Source of the DNA: Allobosea sp.
Lineage (GTDB): Bacteria > Pseudomonadota > Alphaproteobacteria > Rhizobiales > Beijerinckiaceae
Direction: 5' to 3'
NCBI RefSeq assembly: GCF_030695125.1
Contig: NZ_JAUYTP010000036.1
Coordinates: forward strand, 124,001 to 188,000
Length of the DNA: 64,000 nt
Below the pieces are notes generated by a model that was not told where the DNA came from, made no database searches, and saw nothing but the letters and a program-made list of their open reading frames with translations. A program made the translations under genes and the position numbers. This document shows positions 1 to 9,320 of the stretch, in pieces; positions within the stretch are counted from its first letter, which is position 1; every line of letters begins with the position of its first letter.

Positions 1-863
1 CCGGCTGCGGCAAGTCGACCACGGCGCGCGTCGTCATGCAGCTCATCCCGCAGGACAAGGGCGAGATGCTGTTCGACGGCGAGATCGTCGGCGGCCAGGC
101 CCTGACGCTCAAGGAATATCGTCGCCAGGCGCAGATGGTCTTCCAGGACTCTTACGCCTCGCTCAACCCCCGCCTGACCGTCGAGGACTCGATCGCCTTC
201 GGGCCGACGGTCCACGGCGTCTCCAAGGCGAACGCCATCCTCAAGGCCCGCGACCTGCTGGAGCGTGTCGGGCTCGACCCCGCCCGCTTCGCCGCGCGCT
301 ATCCGCACGAGCTCTCCGGCGGCCAGCGCCAGCGCGTCAACATCGCCCGCGCGCTCGCGCTCGGCCCGCGGCTGGTCATCCTCGACGAGGCGGTCTCCGC
401 GCTCGACAAATCGGTCGAGGCGCAGGTGCTCAACCTGCTCGCCGATCTGCGCGAGGAATTCGGCCTGACCTATATCTTCATCAGCCATGACCTCAACGTC
501 GTCCGCTTCATCAGCGACCGCGTCATGGTGATGTATCTCGGTGAGGTCGTGGAGATCGGCCCGGTCGAGGAGCTCTATGGCGATCCGCGCCACCCCTACA
601 CGCGCGCGCTGCTCTCGGCGATGCCCTCGATGGATCCCGACAACCGGACCATGGAAGCCCCGCTCGCCGGCGATCCGCCCAACCCGATCAACCCGCCCGA
701 AGGCTGCCGCTTCCATCCGCGCTGCCCCCAAGCCCAGACCGTCTGCGCCAAGGTGAAGCCGGTCCTGGCGACGGTCGGCGAGGGCGCCCGCCAGGTCGCC
801 TGCCACATGCAGGTGCCCGGCTCCGGCCACAGCCACGCGCCAGCCCTGGAGGTCGCGGCATGA
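1..863 (+). CDS. Peptide ABC transporter ATP-binding protein, DppF-like (5' truncated)
   Basis: Cytoplasmic ATPase of an oligopeptide/dipeptide ABC importer; it pairs with the ATPase encoded next to it to drive uptake through permeases not present in this window. The window opens inside the Walker A loop (GCGKST, bases 3-20, codons in phase with base 3), so the N-terminus lies upstream and 286 residues are seen. Then follow the Q-loop region (MVFQDSYASLNPR), the ABC signature LSGGQRQR, Walker B (LVILDEAVSALD) and the H-loop (FISHDLNVV). The C-terminal oligopeptide-transport extension has HPYTRALLSAMP and a Cys-bearing GCRFHPRCPQ motif. Walker B has DEA where DEP is usual. Its stop overlaps the next start in ATGA, so the two are translationally coupled. 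The substrate cannot be read from the sequence. Confidence 0.93.
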   Translation, partial: GCGKSTTARVVMQLIPQDKGEMLFDGEIVGGQALTLKEYRRQAQMVFQDSYASLNPRLTVEDSIAFGPTVHGVSKANAILKARDLLERVGLDPARFAARYPHELSGGQRQRVNIARALALGPRLVILDEAVSALDKSVEAQVLNLLADLREEFGLTYIFISHDLNVVRFISDRVMVMYLGEVVEIGPVEELYGDPRHPYTRALLSAMPSMDPDNRTMEAPLAGDPPNPINPPEGCRFHPRCPQAQTVCAKVKPVLATVGEGARQVACHMQVPGSGHSHAPALEVAA

Positions 864-1867
864 GTACGGGCAAGAACACGGGAACGAGCACGCCTCTCGT
901 CGAGATCGAGAACCTGACGGTGCGCTTCCGCGGCGTCCAGACGGTCCACGCCGTCAACGGTGTCTCGCTGACCCTGGAGCCGGGCCAGGTGCTCGGCATC
1001 CTCGGCGAATCCGGCTCCGGCAAGAGCGTGACGCTGAAGACGCTGCTGCGCCTCCTGCCCGAAAGCCGCACCGACATCGGCGGCGGCGTCCGGGTCGACG
1101 GCCGCGACGTGCTCGCCCTGAACCCGCAGGATCTGGCGGATTACCGCGGTGCCGTCACCTCGATGATCTTCCAGGATCCCGCGCTCGCGCTCGATCCCGT
1201 CTACACCGTCGGCCAGCAGATCGCCGAGGCGATCATCCGGCACGAGAGCATCTCGGCGAAGGCGGCGATGGCGCGCGCGCTCGAACTGTTGGAGCTGGTG
1301 CGCATCCCGTCGCCGGAGCGCCGGCTAAAGGCCTATCCGCACGAGATGTCGGGCGGCATGCGCCAGCGCGCCATGATCGCGCTGGCGCTCGCGGCCCGTC
1401 CGAAACTCCTGCTCGCCGACGAGCCGACGACCGCGCTCGACGCCACCGTCCAGATCCAGATCCTGCTGCTGCTGCGCCAGCTCCAGCGCGACCTCGGCAT
1501 GGGCATGCTCTTCGTCACCCACGACATCGGCGTGGCGGTCGAAGTCTCGGACCGGCTGGCGGTGATGTATGCCGGCCAGATCGTCGAGACCGGAACGGTG
1601 CGCGAGCTCATCCGCGATCCCCAGCACCCCTATACGCGCGGTCTTCTTGCCGCGAACCTGCACGGCGCGAAGAAGGGCGAGCGGCTGGAGGCCATTCCCG
1701 GCGCGCCGCCGGCGCTGACCGAGCCGCCCTCGGCCTGCTCCTTCGCGCCCCGCTGCAAGCACGCGCAGGATCGCTGCCGAGCGGCGCTGCCGCCGGTCGT
1801 CCAGCTCGGCGAGGGCCGGGTGGTGCGCTGCATCCTGGCGGAACAGGCGCTGACCGCGGCGGCTTGA
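860..1867 (+). CDS. Peptide ABC transporter ATP-binding protein, DppD-like
   Basis: Second ATPase of the Dpp/Opp-type importer, 335 aa, a normal length for DppD/OppD. Visible motifs in order are Walker A (GESGSGKSVT), Q-loop (MIFQDPALALDP), signature (MSGGMRQRAM), Walker B (LLLADEPTTALD), H-loop (FVTHDIGVA) and the oligopeptide C-terminal module (HPYTRGLLAAN, then a CSFAPRCKHAQDRC cysteine cluster). It starts at an ATG overlapping the upstream ATPase stop. In most Dpp operons the D gene precedes the F gene; here the order is F-like then D-like, so the D/F names are only by similarity. The two ATPases end the operon; a 106-bp gap separates them from the SDR gene. Confidence 0.93.
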   Translation: MSTGKNTGTSTPLVEIENLTVRFRGVQTVHAVNGVSLTLEPGQVLGILGESGSGKSVTLKTLLRLLPESRTDIGGGVRVDGRDVLALNPQDLADYRGAVTSMIFQDPALALDPVYTVGQQIAEAIIRHESISAKAAMARALELLELVRIPSPERRLKAYPHEMSGGMRQRAMIALALAARPKLLLADEPTTALDATVQIQILLLLRQLQRDLGMGMLFVTHDIGVAVEVSDRLAVMYAGQIVETGTVRELIRDPQHPYTRGLLAANLHGAKKGERLEAIPGAPPALTEPPSACSFAPRCKHAQDRCRAALPPVVQLGEGRVVRCILAEQALTAAA

Positions 1868-1973
1868 GCACGCCGCCCATTCCGCGCCGGCCATTTCCTC
1901 ACAGGCCTCGACCCGCTATCAGCAGGGCCGCAACGCGCCGCGACCTGCCGCGCCAACACGACGGAGCTGACCC

Positions 1974-2759
1974 ATGGATCTCGGCCTTCACGACAAGCGC
2001 GCGCTGGTGCTGGGCGCGAGCCGGGGGCTGGGCGCCGCCATCGCCCGCACGCTCGCCAGCGAAGGCGCCTCGGTCATCGCCGCCGCCCGCAATGTCGCCG
2101 CAACCGATGCCTGGGTCAACGAATGCCCCGAGGAGGTGCGCAGCCGCATCTTCGCCGCCAGCCTCGATCTGTCGGATCTCGCCTCCGTCGATTCGCTCGT
2201 CGGCGTGCTCAAGGATGCCGGCGGCATCGACATCCTGATCGGCAACTCCGGCGGTCCGCCCCCGGCCGAGGCCCGCGAGGCCGGCCGCGACGATTGGCTC
2301 AAGCATTTCGAGGCGATGGCCGCCAATCTCTTCCATCTGGCGCAGGGCATGCTGCCGGGCATGGTCGAGCGCGGCTACGGCCGCATCATCACCATCGCCT
2401 CCTCGGGCGTCGAGCAGCCGATCCCGCGGCTCGCGCTGTCGAACGGCATCCGCGCGGCGGTCGTCGGCTGGTCGAAGACGCTGGCCGCGGAGGTCGCCTC
2501 GCAGGGCGTGACGGTCAACGTCGTGCTGCCGGGCCGCATCCACACCGAGCGCGTCGATCAGCTCGACCAAGCCGCGGCCGATCGCACCGGCACCACGCCC
2601 GACCAGGCTGCCAAGGCCTCGCGCGCCACCATTCCCGCCGGCCGCTATGGCACGCCGCAGGAGTTCGCCGATGTCGTCGCCTTCCTCGCCAGCGAGCGGG
2701 CGAGCTATGTCACCGGCGCCAAGATCCGCATCGACGGCGGCGCGACACGCAGCATCTGA
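1974..2759 (+). CDS. SDR family oxidoreductase lacking the usual YxxxK
   Basis: Rossmann-fold short-chain dehydrogenase/reductase-like protein, 261 aa. The cofactor loop is [11 protein letters not shown] near residues 14-24, an IGNSGGPPP segment replaces the usual NNAG, and the C-terminus ends in the typical SDR form ([13 protein letters not shown]). A serine is present in [10 protein letters not shown], but where YxxxK is expected the protein reads [16 protein letters not shown], so the catalytic Tyr and Lys are not in their standard place. A divergent SDR branch with GNSGGPP and LSN in these places exists in proteobacteria, so this is more likely a subfamily trait than decay. Substrate unknown. 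It lies between the peptide-transport ATPases and the aryl-CoA cluster and could serve either or neither. Confidence 0.85.
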   Translation: MDLGLHDKRALVLGASRGLGAAIARTLASEGASVIAAARNVAATDAWVNECPEEVRSRIFAASLDLSDLASVDSLVGVLKDAGGIDILIGNSGGPPPAEAREAGRDDWLKHFEAMAANLFHLAQGMLPGMVERGYGRIITIASSGVEQPIPRLALSNGIRAAVVGWSKTLAAEVASQGVTVNVVLPGRIHTERVDQLDQAAADRTGTTPDQAAKASRATIPAGRYGTPQEFADVVAFLASERASYVTGAKIRIDGGATRSI

Positions 2760-2784
2760 GGCCGCTGCTCGAGAGCATGAGAGG

Positions 2785-2811
2785 CGCCGGCCTGCCTTCG
2801 GGCGACCGGCG
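2785..2811. terminator. Weak hairpin between convergent genes
   Basis: CGCCGG (2785-2790) pairs with CCGGCG (2806-2811). An inner GCC-TTCG-GGC hairpin carries a stable UUCG tetraloop, with small unpaired bases between the two stems. It sits between the convergent SDR and EF-hand genes but has no T-tract, so it may only help factor-dependent termination. Confidence 0.35.
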
Positions 2812-2829
2812 TCATCGTCGCGGGCTGGC

Positions 2830-3465
2830 TCAGGCCGCCTGCGAATAGGTGGTGCCGGACGCGTTCGCCGCGCCGAGCTGGTAGGTGCTGCCATAGGCCT
2901 GCGAGGCGCTGCTCGGCGGCGGGCCGGGCGGCGGGCCCGACGGGCGGCCGCGCTGTTCGAGCGCCGCCTGGAATTCGCTCTGCTCGTGCTTCGAGATCGA
3001 TCCGTCCGAACTTGTGTCGATCGCGTCGAACAGCTTGCTCAGCAGGTCACTCGACGAACTCGTGCCGGACGAGAAGGCGGACAGGAATTCGTCCTTGGCA
3101 ACGCTGCCGTCGGAGTTGGCGTCGAGCTGGGCGAAGATGTCGGTCTCCTCCTCGCTCTCGTCGCTGCTGCTCTCGCTCTGCCCGCCGGCCTGAAGACCGA
3201 ACAGGAAGGACTGGAGCTGCTGCTGGGCCTGCTCGGCCTTGGTCTTGAAGGCGTCCTGCTCCTCCTTGGTGACCGACCCGTTGCTGTCGCTGTCGATCGC
3301 CTTGAAGAGCTCTTCGCTCTTGCTACTGTTGGCGCCCTTCGGGCCCCCGGCCTTGAATTCCTCGATGCTCAACCCGCCGCTGCTGTCGGTATCGACCGAC
3401 TCGAAGCTCGGGGGTTTCTGTGGTGGCGGACGAAACCCGCCGCTGACGCCACTGATGCTGGACAT
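2830..3465 (-). CDS. EF-hand calcium-binding protein (four loops)
   Basis: Calmodulin-like protein of 211 aa with four canonical 12-residue EF-hand loops: DTDSSGGLSIEE (from about residue 25), DSDSNGSVTKEE (58), DANSDGSVAKDE (115) and DTSSDGSISKHE (150). All keep Asp at position 1, Gly at 6 and Glu at 12. A Gln/Ser/acidic linker separates the two EF pairs, and the tail is Pro/Gly then Ser/Ala/Tyr-rich. I chose the ATG at 3465 because GGAG lies 7 nt upstream; a longer in-frame start at 3486 is less likely. No signal peptide or membrane segment is seen, so it is cytoplasmic or exported by an unrecognised route. Likely a calcium buffer or sensor; the partner is unknown. It is convergent with the upstream SDR and appears monocistronic. 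Confidence 0.85.
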   Translation of the reverse strand: MSSISGVSGGFRPPPQKPPSFESVDTDSSGGLSIEEFKAGGPKGANSSKSEELFKAIDSDSNGSVTKEEQDAFKTKAEQAQQQLQSFLFGLQAGGQSESSSDESEEETDIFAQLDANSDGSVAKDEFLSAFSSGTSSSSDLLSKLFDAIDTSSDGSISKHEQSEFQAALEQRGRPSGPPPGPPPSSASQAYGSTYQLGAANASGTTYSQAA

Positions 3466-3629
3466 GAATGGACTCCATCGCGTCACCGCCGGATGGCGGC
3501 GCCTGCGATTGTCCGGCCGGAGCCCATTGCAGAAGCCTAAGCAGCAGGGGGCTTCCCTTTGGCAATTAGTAAGTCCGTGTTTCGAAGGCCCTGTTTGGCA
3601 ACAGATGGAAACACAATTGCCCGCGGCGC

Positions 3630-4034
3630 TCAGGCGATGACGGCGGTCGCCTCGATCTCGACCAGTGCCTCGGGCTCGACGAGCGAGACCACCTGCACCA
3701 CCGCCATCGCCGGGAAGTGCCGGCCCAGCACGGCGCGATAGACCGGCCCGAGTTCCTTGAGGCTGGCGCGATAGGCCTCGATGTCGGTGACGTACCAGGT
3801 CATTCGCACGATATCCTCGATGCGCCCACCGCCGGCCTCGACCACGGCCTTGATGTTGAGGAACGTCCGCTCGAGCTGCGGCAGGAATCCTTGGGCGAAG
3901 ACGCCGTTCTCGTCCCAGCCGACGAGCCCGCCGGTGACCAGCACGCGGCCTTCCGCGACCATGCCGTTGGCATAGCCGCGCGGCAGCGGCCAGCCTTCCG
4001 GCAGGATGGCGCGGGACAGGGTTTCACTCGACAT
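3630..4034 (-). CDS. RidA/YjgF-family protein of the aryl-CoA cluster
   Basis: Rid-family (YjgF/YER057c/UK114) protein, 134 aa, normal length. Classical RidA proteins hydrolyse reactive enamines/imines to ketones with release of ammonia. The fold signature is clear (GRVLVTGGLVGWDENG near the start, VEIEATAVI at the end). However, the catalytic Arg of RidA (PARS in the E. coli protein) aligns with Met here (HFPAMAVVQV), so this belongs to an Arg-less subgroup, which also includes proteins tied to aromatic pathways such as 2-aminomuconate deaminase. It is the last gene of the minus-strand operon, 48 nt after the CoA ligase. In that setting I infer a role in removing the amino group from the enamine made by the monooxygenase/reductase; this is not proven. 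Confidence 0.85.
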   Translation of the reverse strand: MSSETLSRAILPEGWPLPRGYANGMVAEGRVLVTGGLVGWDENGVFAQGFLPQLERTFLNIKAVVEAGGGRIEDIVRMTWYVTDIEAYRASLKELGPVYRAVLGRHFPAMAVVQVVSLVEPEALVEIEATAVIA

Positions 4035-4082
4035 GGGCGTCGCCTCGGTTCGGGGCCGTTCCGGCTCGTCTGTGGGGGTGGT

Positions 4083-5714
<1,632 letters not shown>

Positions 5715-5730
5715 GGCCGTCACCCTCGTC

Positions 5731-6936
5731 TTATTGGCTCTTGGCCTTGAGGAGGTCGCGCGCGATCACGACCTTCTGGACCTCGCTGGCGCCTTCGTAG
5801 ATCCGAAGCGCCCGGATCTCCCGGTACAGTTCCTCCACCTTGACGCCCTTGGTGACGCCGAGGCCGCCATGAATCTGGACGGCCCGGTCGATCACGGCCT
5901 GAGCGTTCTCTGTCGCGACGAGTTTGGCGAGCGCGGCCTCGCGGGTGACGCGCGCCGCGCCGCGGTCCTTGGTCCAGGCGGCGCGGTAGACCAGCAGGGC
6001 GGCGGCATCGACCTCGGCCGCGCTGTCGGCGATGGCCGCCTGGCTGAGCTGGAGATCGCCCAGCGTCCCCCCGAAGAGCTTGCGCGCATTGGCGTGAGAG
6101 ATCGTCTCGTGCAGCGCCCGCCGCGCGAAGCCGAGCGCCGCGGCGCCGACTGTCGAGCGGAAGATGTCGAGCGTTGCCATCGCCACCTTGAAGCCGTCGC
6201 CGGGGCCGCCGATCCGGTTCTCGACCGGCACGCGGCAGGCATCAAAACGCAGCGTCGCCAGCGGATGGGGCGCGATCACCTCGATCCGCTCGGTCACGCT
6301 CAGGCCCGGATTGTCCGCCTCGACCAGGAAGGCGGAAAGCCCGCGTGCGCCCGGCGCCTCGCCCGTGCGGGCGAAGACGACGTAGTGGTCGGCGATGCCG
6401 CCATTGGAAATCCAGCTCTTCTCGCCGTCGATCCGGACATGGCCGTTGCCGTCGGGCGTGGCGGTGGTCGCCATCGCGGCGACGTCGGAGCCCGCTTCCT
6501 TCTCCGAGAGCGCGAAGGCCGCGATCCGGGCCCCCTCACAGACGCCGGGCAGGATGCGCTGCTTCATGGCCTCCGAGCCCGCGACCGTGATCGCCCCGGT
6601 GCCGAGTCCCTGCATCGCGAAGGAAAAATCCGCCAGCCCGTCGCGCGCCGCCAGGATCTCGCGGGCGAGGCAGAGCGTGCGCACGTCGAGCGTCGGGTTC
6701 AGCCCGCCATAGGCCTCCGGCACAACCGCTCGGAGAAAGCCGCCCTCGCCGAGAGCCGTGACACGCGCCCGGCAGGCAGCGTCGACGTCGTCATGCGGCA
6801 GGCCGGGCAGGGTGGCGTCGGCCCAGGCCGAAAGCTCAGCGGCGAAGCGGCGATGCCGGTCCTCGAAGAAGGGCCAGTCGAGCGTGTCGCCGAGGATGCC
6901 CTGGAGATGACTGCCGTCTAGGTTTGTCGCAGCCAT
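5731..6936 (-). CDS. Acyl-CoA dehydrogenase
   Basis: FAD-dependent acyl-CoA dehydrogenase, 401 aa, expected to oxidise a CoA-thioester intermediate after ring reduction and pass electrons to ETF. Visible family motifs are [15 protein letters not shown] and [17 protein letters not shown] in the middle domain, and [18 protein letters not shown] near the C-terminus, where the glutamate of IYEG is the usual active-site base region. I chose the ATG at 6936, one base after the TGA of the upstream hydratase gene (stop at 6938-6940); the reading frame extends further upstream but overlaps that gene. The tight spacing shows translational coupling in the minus-strand operon. Confidence 0.92.
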   Translation of the reverse strand: MAATNLDGSHLQGILGDTLDWPFFEDRHRRFAAELSAWADATLPGLPHDDVDAACRARVTALGEGGFLRAVVPEAYGGLNPTLDVRTLCLAREILAARDGLADFSFAMQGLGTGAITVAGSEAMKQRILPGVCEGARIAAFALSEKEAGSDVAAMATTATPDGNGHVRIDGEKSWISNGGIADHYVVFARTGEAPGARGLSAFLVEADNPGLSVTERIEVIAPHPLATLRFDACRVPVENRIGGPGDGFKVAMATLDIFRSTVGAAALGFARRALHETISHANARKLFGGTLGDLQLSQAAIADSAAEVDAAALLVYRAAWTKDRGAARVTREAALAKLVATENAQAVIDRAVQIHGGLGVTKGVKVEELYREIRALRIYEGASEVQKVVIARDLLKAKSQ

Positions 6937-6937
6937 C

Positions 6938-7774
6938 TCAGTTGCCCTCGAAGACCGGCTTCTGCTTGTTGGCGAAGGCATGATAGGCGCGGGCGAAATC
7001 CTCTGTCTGCATGCACAGCGCCTGCGCCACGGCTTCCGCTTCGATCGCGCTTTCGACCGACATCGCCCATTCCATCTCGAGCATGCGCTTGGTCATCGCG
7101 TTGGCGAAAGTCGGTCCATCCGCGAGTTCGGCGGCCAGCGCCTGCGCCTCGGCGAGAACCGCCTCCTTCGCGACGAGCCGGTTGAGGAAGCCCCAGCGCT
7201 CGGCCTCTTCGCCGCGCAGGGTCCGGCCGGTGTAGAGCAGCTCCGTCGCGCGGCCCTGGCCGATGATCCGGGGCAGCATCGCGCAGGCACCCATGTCGCA
7301 GCCGGCGAGCCCGACGCGGTTGAACAGGAAGGCGATCTTGGTCTCAGGCGTGCCTAGCCGCATGTCGGATGCCATAGCGATGATCGCGCCGGCCCCGGCG
7401 CAGACGCCGTCGATGGCGGCGATCACCGGCTGCGGGCAGGCGCGGATCGCCTTGACCAAATCGCCCGTCATCCGGGTGAACTTCAGCAGCTCCTTGGTCT
7501 CCATCGCGACCAGCGGGCCGATGATCTCGAAGACGTCGCCGCCGGAGGAGAAATTGCCGCCCGCGCCCGTCACCACGATCGCCTTGACGTCCTCCTCCTT
7601 CTGCGCGGCGAGGAAGAAATCGGTGAGTTCGCGGTAGCTTGCGAAGGTCAGCGGATTCTTTTTCTCAGGCCGGTTCAGCGTCACCGTCGCGACCTTGCCG
7701 GCCACCGAGAGCGAAAAATGCTGCGGCTGGAAGGCCGAGAGCGGCAGGGTCGTGGCGTTGGCCAGCATGGTCAC
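6938..7774 (-). CDS. Enoyl-CoA hydratase/isomerase family protein
   Basis: Crotonase-fold protein, up to 278 aa. The oxyanion-hole motif is GGNFSSGGD near residue 75 and the second conserved segment is [18 protein letters not shown] crotonase could hydrate an unsaturated CoA ester or cleave the alicyclic ring by hydrolysis; sequence alone does not separate these. A GTG at 7774 overlaps the MarR stop as GTGA, and an ATG two codons later (7768) is the alternative start. Acidic residues in the later region ([18 protein letters not shown]) follow the general crotonase pattern. Fourth gene from the end of the minus-strand aryl-CoA operon. Confidence 0.9.
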   Translation of the reverse strand: MTMLANATTLPLSAFQPQHFSLSVAGKVATVTLNRPEKKNPLTFASYRELTDFFLAAQKEEDVKAIVVTGAGGNFSSGGDVFEIIGPLVAMETKELLKFTRMTGDLVKAIRACPQPVIAAIDGVCAGAGAIIAMASDMRLGTPETKIAFLFNRVGLAGCDMGACAMLPRIIGQGRATELLYTGRTLRGEEAERWGFLNRLVAKEAVLAEAQALAAELADGPTFANAMTKRMLEMEWAMSVESAIEAEAVAQALCMQTEDFARAYHAFANKQKPVFEGN

Positions 7775-8328
7775 GAGGCATCTCCCTGGCCGGAATCGTC
7801 CGGCTTGCTGGAATCCTGCGCGCGGGCCGCGATCGCGCGGTGCAGCGAGGTCTTGGTCTGCCCGAGCAGGCGGAAGAGCTGCGTCCGCTCCGGCTGGTCC
7901 AGCCCCGCGAAGAGCTCGGCGATCCAGCCCTCATGTCGTTCGGCCATCGCCTTGAAGGCCTTGCGGCCCTGCGCCGTCAGCGTCAGCACCTGCACGCGCC
8001 GGTCCTGCGTGGCGGCGCGCTTGTCGACGAGCCCGTCCGCCAGAAGCCCGGCGACGACCGCGGTGACGTTGCCGTTCGAAACCATCAGGCGCTGCGAGAC
8101 CTCGCCGACGGTCATGCCGGTGCTCGACTTGTCGAGCTGCGCCATCAGATCGAAGCGCGGCAGCGTCGTCTTGAACTCCTCGCGCAGCCGGTTGCGGATC
8201 TCCGTCTCGATCAGCGTCGAGCAGGTCAGCAGCCGCAGCCAGAGCCGCAACTCGTCCTTGTGGTCGCCGGGGCGCTCGCTCGCCTTGGTCTCGCGGTCGA
8301 GCATCAGGCCCGGCAGGATGCTCTCCAT
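7771..8328 (-). CDS. MarR-family transcriptional regulator of the aryl-CoA cluster
   Basis: Winged-helix MarR regulator, 185 aa. The HTH is visible as [29 protein letters not shown] (given here as residues about 92-120, with the wing around [13 protein letters not shown]). It starts 3 nt after the stop of the SDR gene and its stop overlaps the hydratase start. MarR proteins inside aromatic-CoA operons are often repressors released by an aryl-CoA ligand, for example BadR- or CouR-type systems. The two TTTAGGYCTAAA palindromes in the divergent promoter region (9117-9128 and 9265-9292) are the obvious candidate operators, so I infer autoregulation and control of both transcripts. The ligand may be the aryl-CoA product of the ligase. 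Confidence 0.9.
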   Translation of the reverse strand: MESILPGLMLDRETKASERPGDHKDELRLWLRLLTCSTLIETEIRNRLREEFKTTLPRFDLMAQLDKSSTGMTVGEVSQRLMVSNGNVTAVVAGLLADGLVDKRAATQDRRVQVLTLTAQGRKAFKAMAERHEGWIAELFAGLDQPERTQLFRLLGQTKTSLHRAIAARAQDSSKPDDSGQGDAS

Positions 8329-8331
8329 CGC

Positions 8332-9087
8332 CTAGAACTCCCCGCCATTGATCGTCAGGGACTGGCCGGTGACCGAGCCGCTGGCCGGCCCGCAGAGATA
8401 GAGCACGGCCTGCGCAATCTCGTCGGGCGCAATCAGCCGCCCTTGCGGATTGGCCTTGACCATGTCCGCCAGCGCCTGCTCGCGGCTGACACCGGTCTTG
8501 GTGACGATGGCGTCGAGCCCGCTCGCCACCATGTCCGTGTCGGCATAGCCCGGGCTCACCGCGTTGACGGTCACGCCACTGCGCGCCGTCTCCAGCGCCA
8601 GCGACTTCACCAGCCCGATCACCGCATGCTTGGCCGCGACATAGGCCGAGACATAAGCATATCCGCGATGGCCGGCGGTCGAGCCGATCGCGATGAGGCG
8701 CCCGTGCCCGCGCTCGACCATGCCAGGCAGGGTGCCGTGGAACAGATTTACCGTGCCGATCAGGTTGATCTCGGTCATCCGGCGGAAGCGCTCGGCCGGG
8801 CTGCGCAGGAAGGGGCCGGTCTCGACGGCACCCGCATTGGCGACGGCGATGTCGATCGGCTGATCGGCGGACAGCCGCGCCAGCGCCTGCACCATCGCGG
8901 CCGCATCGGTGACGTCGCAGGCGGCCCGGGCGTCGGCGTCGCCCGCCGCACAGGCCGCGGCCAGCGCCTCTGCGTCGCGGCCGATGATGGAGACGCGGGC
9001 GCCCTCGCGGCGCAAGCGAGCGGCGACGGCACGGCCGATCCCGCGCCCGCCACCCGTCACCACCGCGTGCCGCCCTGAAAGGAGCAT
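8332..9087 (-). CDS. SDR oxidoreductase, probable 3-hydroxyacyl-CoA dehydrogenase
   Basis: Classical short-chain dehydrogenase, 251 aa, first gene of the minus-strand operon. It has TGGGRGIGRAVA for NAD(P) binding, the NAG-type segment ANAGAV, catalytic Ser in IGSTAGHRG, YVAAK as YxxxK, and SVTGQSLTINGGEF at the end. The ATG at 9087 is chosen because GGGAGG lies 8 nt upstream; a TTG at 9111 is the alternative. In context it most likely oxidises a ring or chain hydroxyl of a CoA ester. A MarR-type palindrome lies about 30 nt upstream of its start. Confidence 0.88.
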   Translation of the reverse strand: MLLSGRHAVVTGGGRGIGRAVAARLRREGARVSIIGRDAEALAAACAAGDADARAACDVTDAAAMVQALARLSADQPIDIAVANAGAVETGPFLRSPAERFRRMTEINLIGTVNLFHGTLPGMVERGHGRLIAIGSTAGHRGYAYVSAYVAAKHAVIGLVKSLALETARSGVTVNAVSPGYADTDMVASGLDAIVTKTGVSREQALADMVKANPQGRLIAPDEIAQAVLYLCGPASGSVTGQSLTINGGEF

Positions 9088-9116
9088 CCGATCCGCCTCC
9101 CGATGCGACAATGTAT

Positions 9117-9128
9117 TTTAGGTCTAAA
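9117..9128. promoter_or_regulatory. Candidate MarR operator O1
   Basis: TTTAGGTCTAAA is a near-perfect 12-bp palindrome with a mismatch only at the centre, about 30 nt upstream of the SDR start on the minus strand. It shares its half-site with the longer perfect palindrome at 9265-9292. It is AT-rich within GC-rich surroundings, which fits a promoter-overlapping operator. Confidence 0.6.
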
Positions 9129-9264
9129 GCATTTTGCAAGCGGCTGAGGCGGGTAGGGCGAATGTTCTCTGCAGAGCTCGAAAACGACCATCAGCATGCA
9201 TGTTGCTGGTTCGCAGCCTGCGTCGTTTGATCTCGGTCAAGGCGACGATTCGATCGCTTGAGTG

Positions 9265-9292
9265 AAAATTATTTTAGGCCTAAAATAATTTT
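9265..9292. promoter_or_regulatory. Candidate MarR operator O2, 28-bp perfect palindrome
   Basis: Half-site AAAATTATTTTAGG (9265-9278) is followed by its exact reverse complement (9279-9292). It ends 28 nt upstream of the ATG of the fused monooxygenase gene and just before its ribosome binding site (GGGAGAGGGG, about 9305-9314). The core matches O1. Occupancy by the cluster's MarR protein would block the plus-strand transcript. Confidence 0.65.
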
Positions 9293-9320
9293 GCAGTCGG
9301 TTCGGGGAGAGGGGCTTCAG

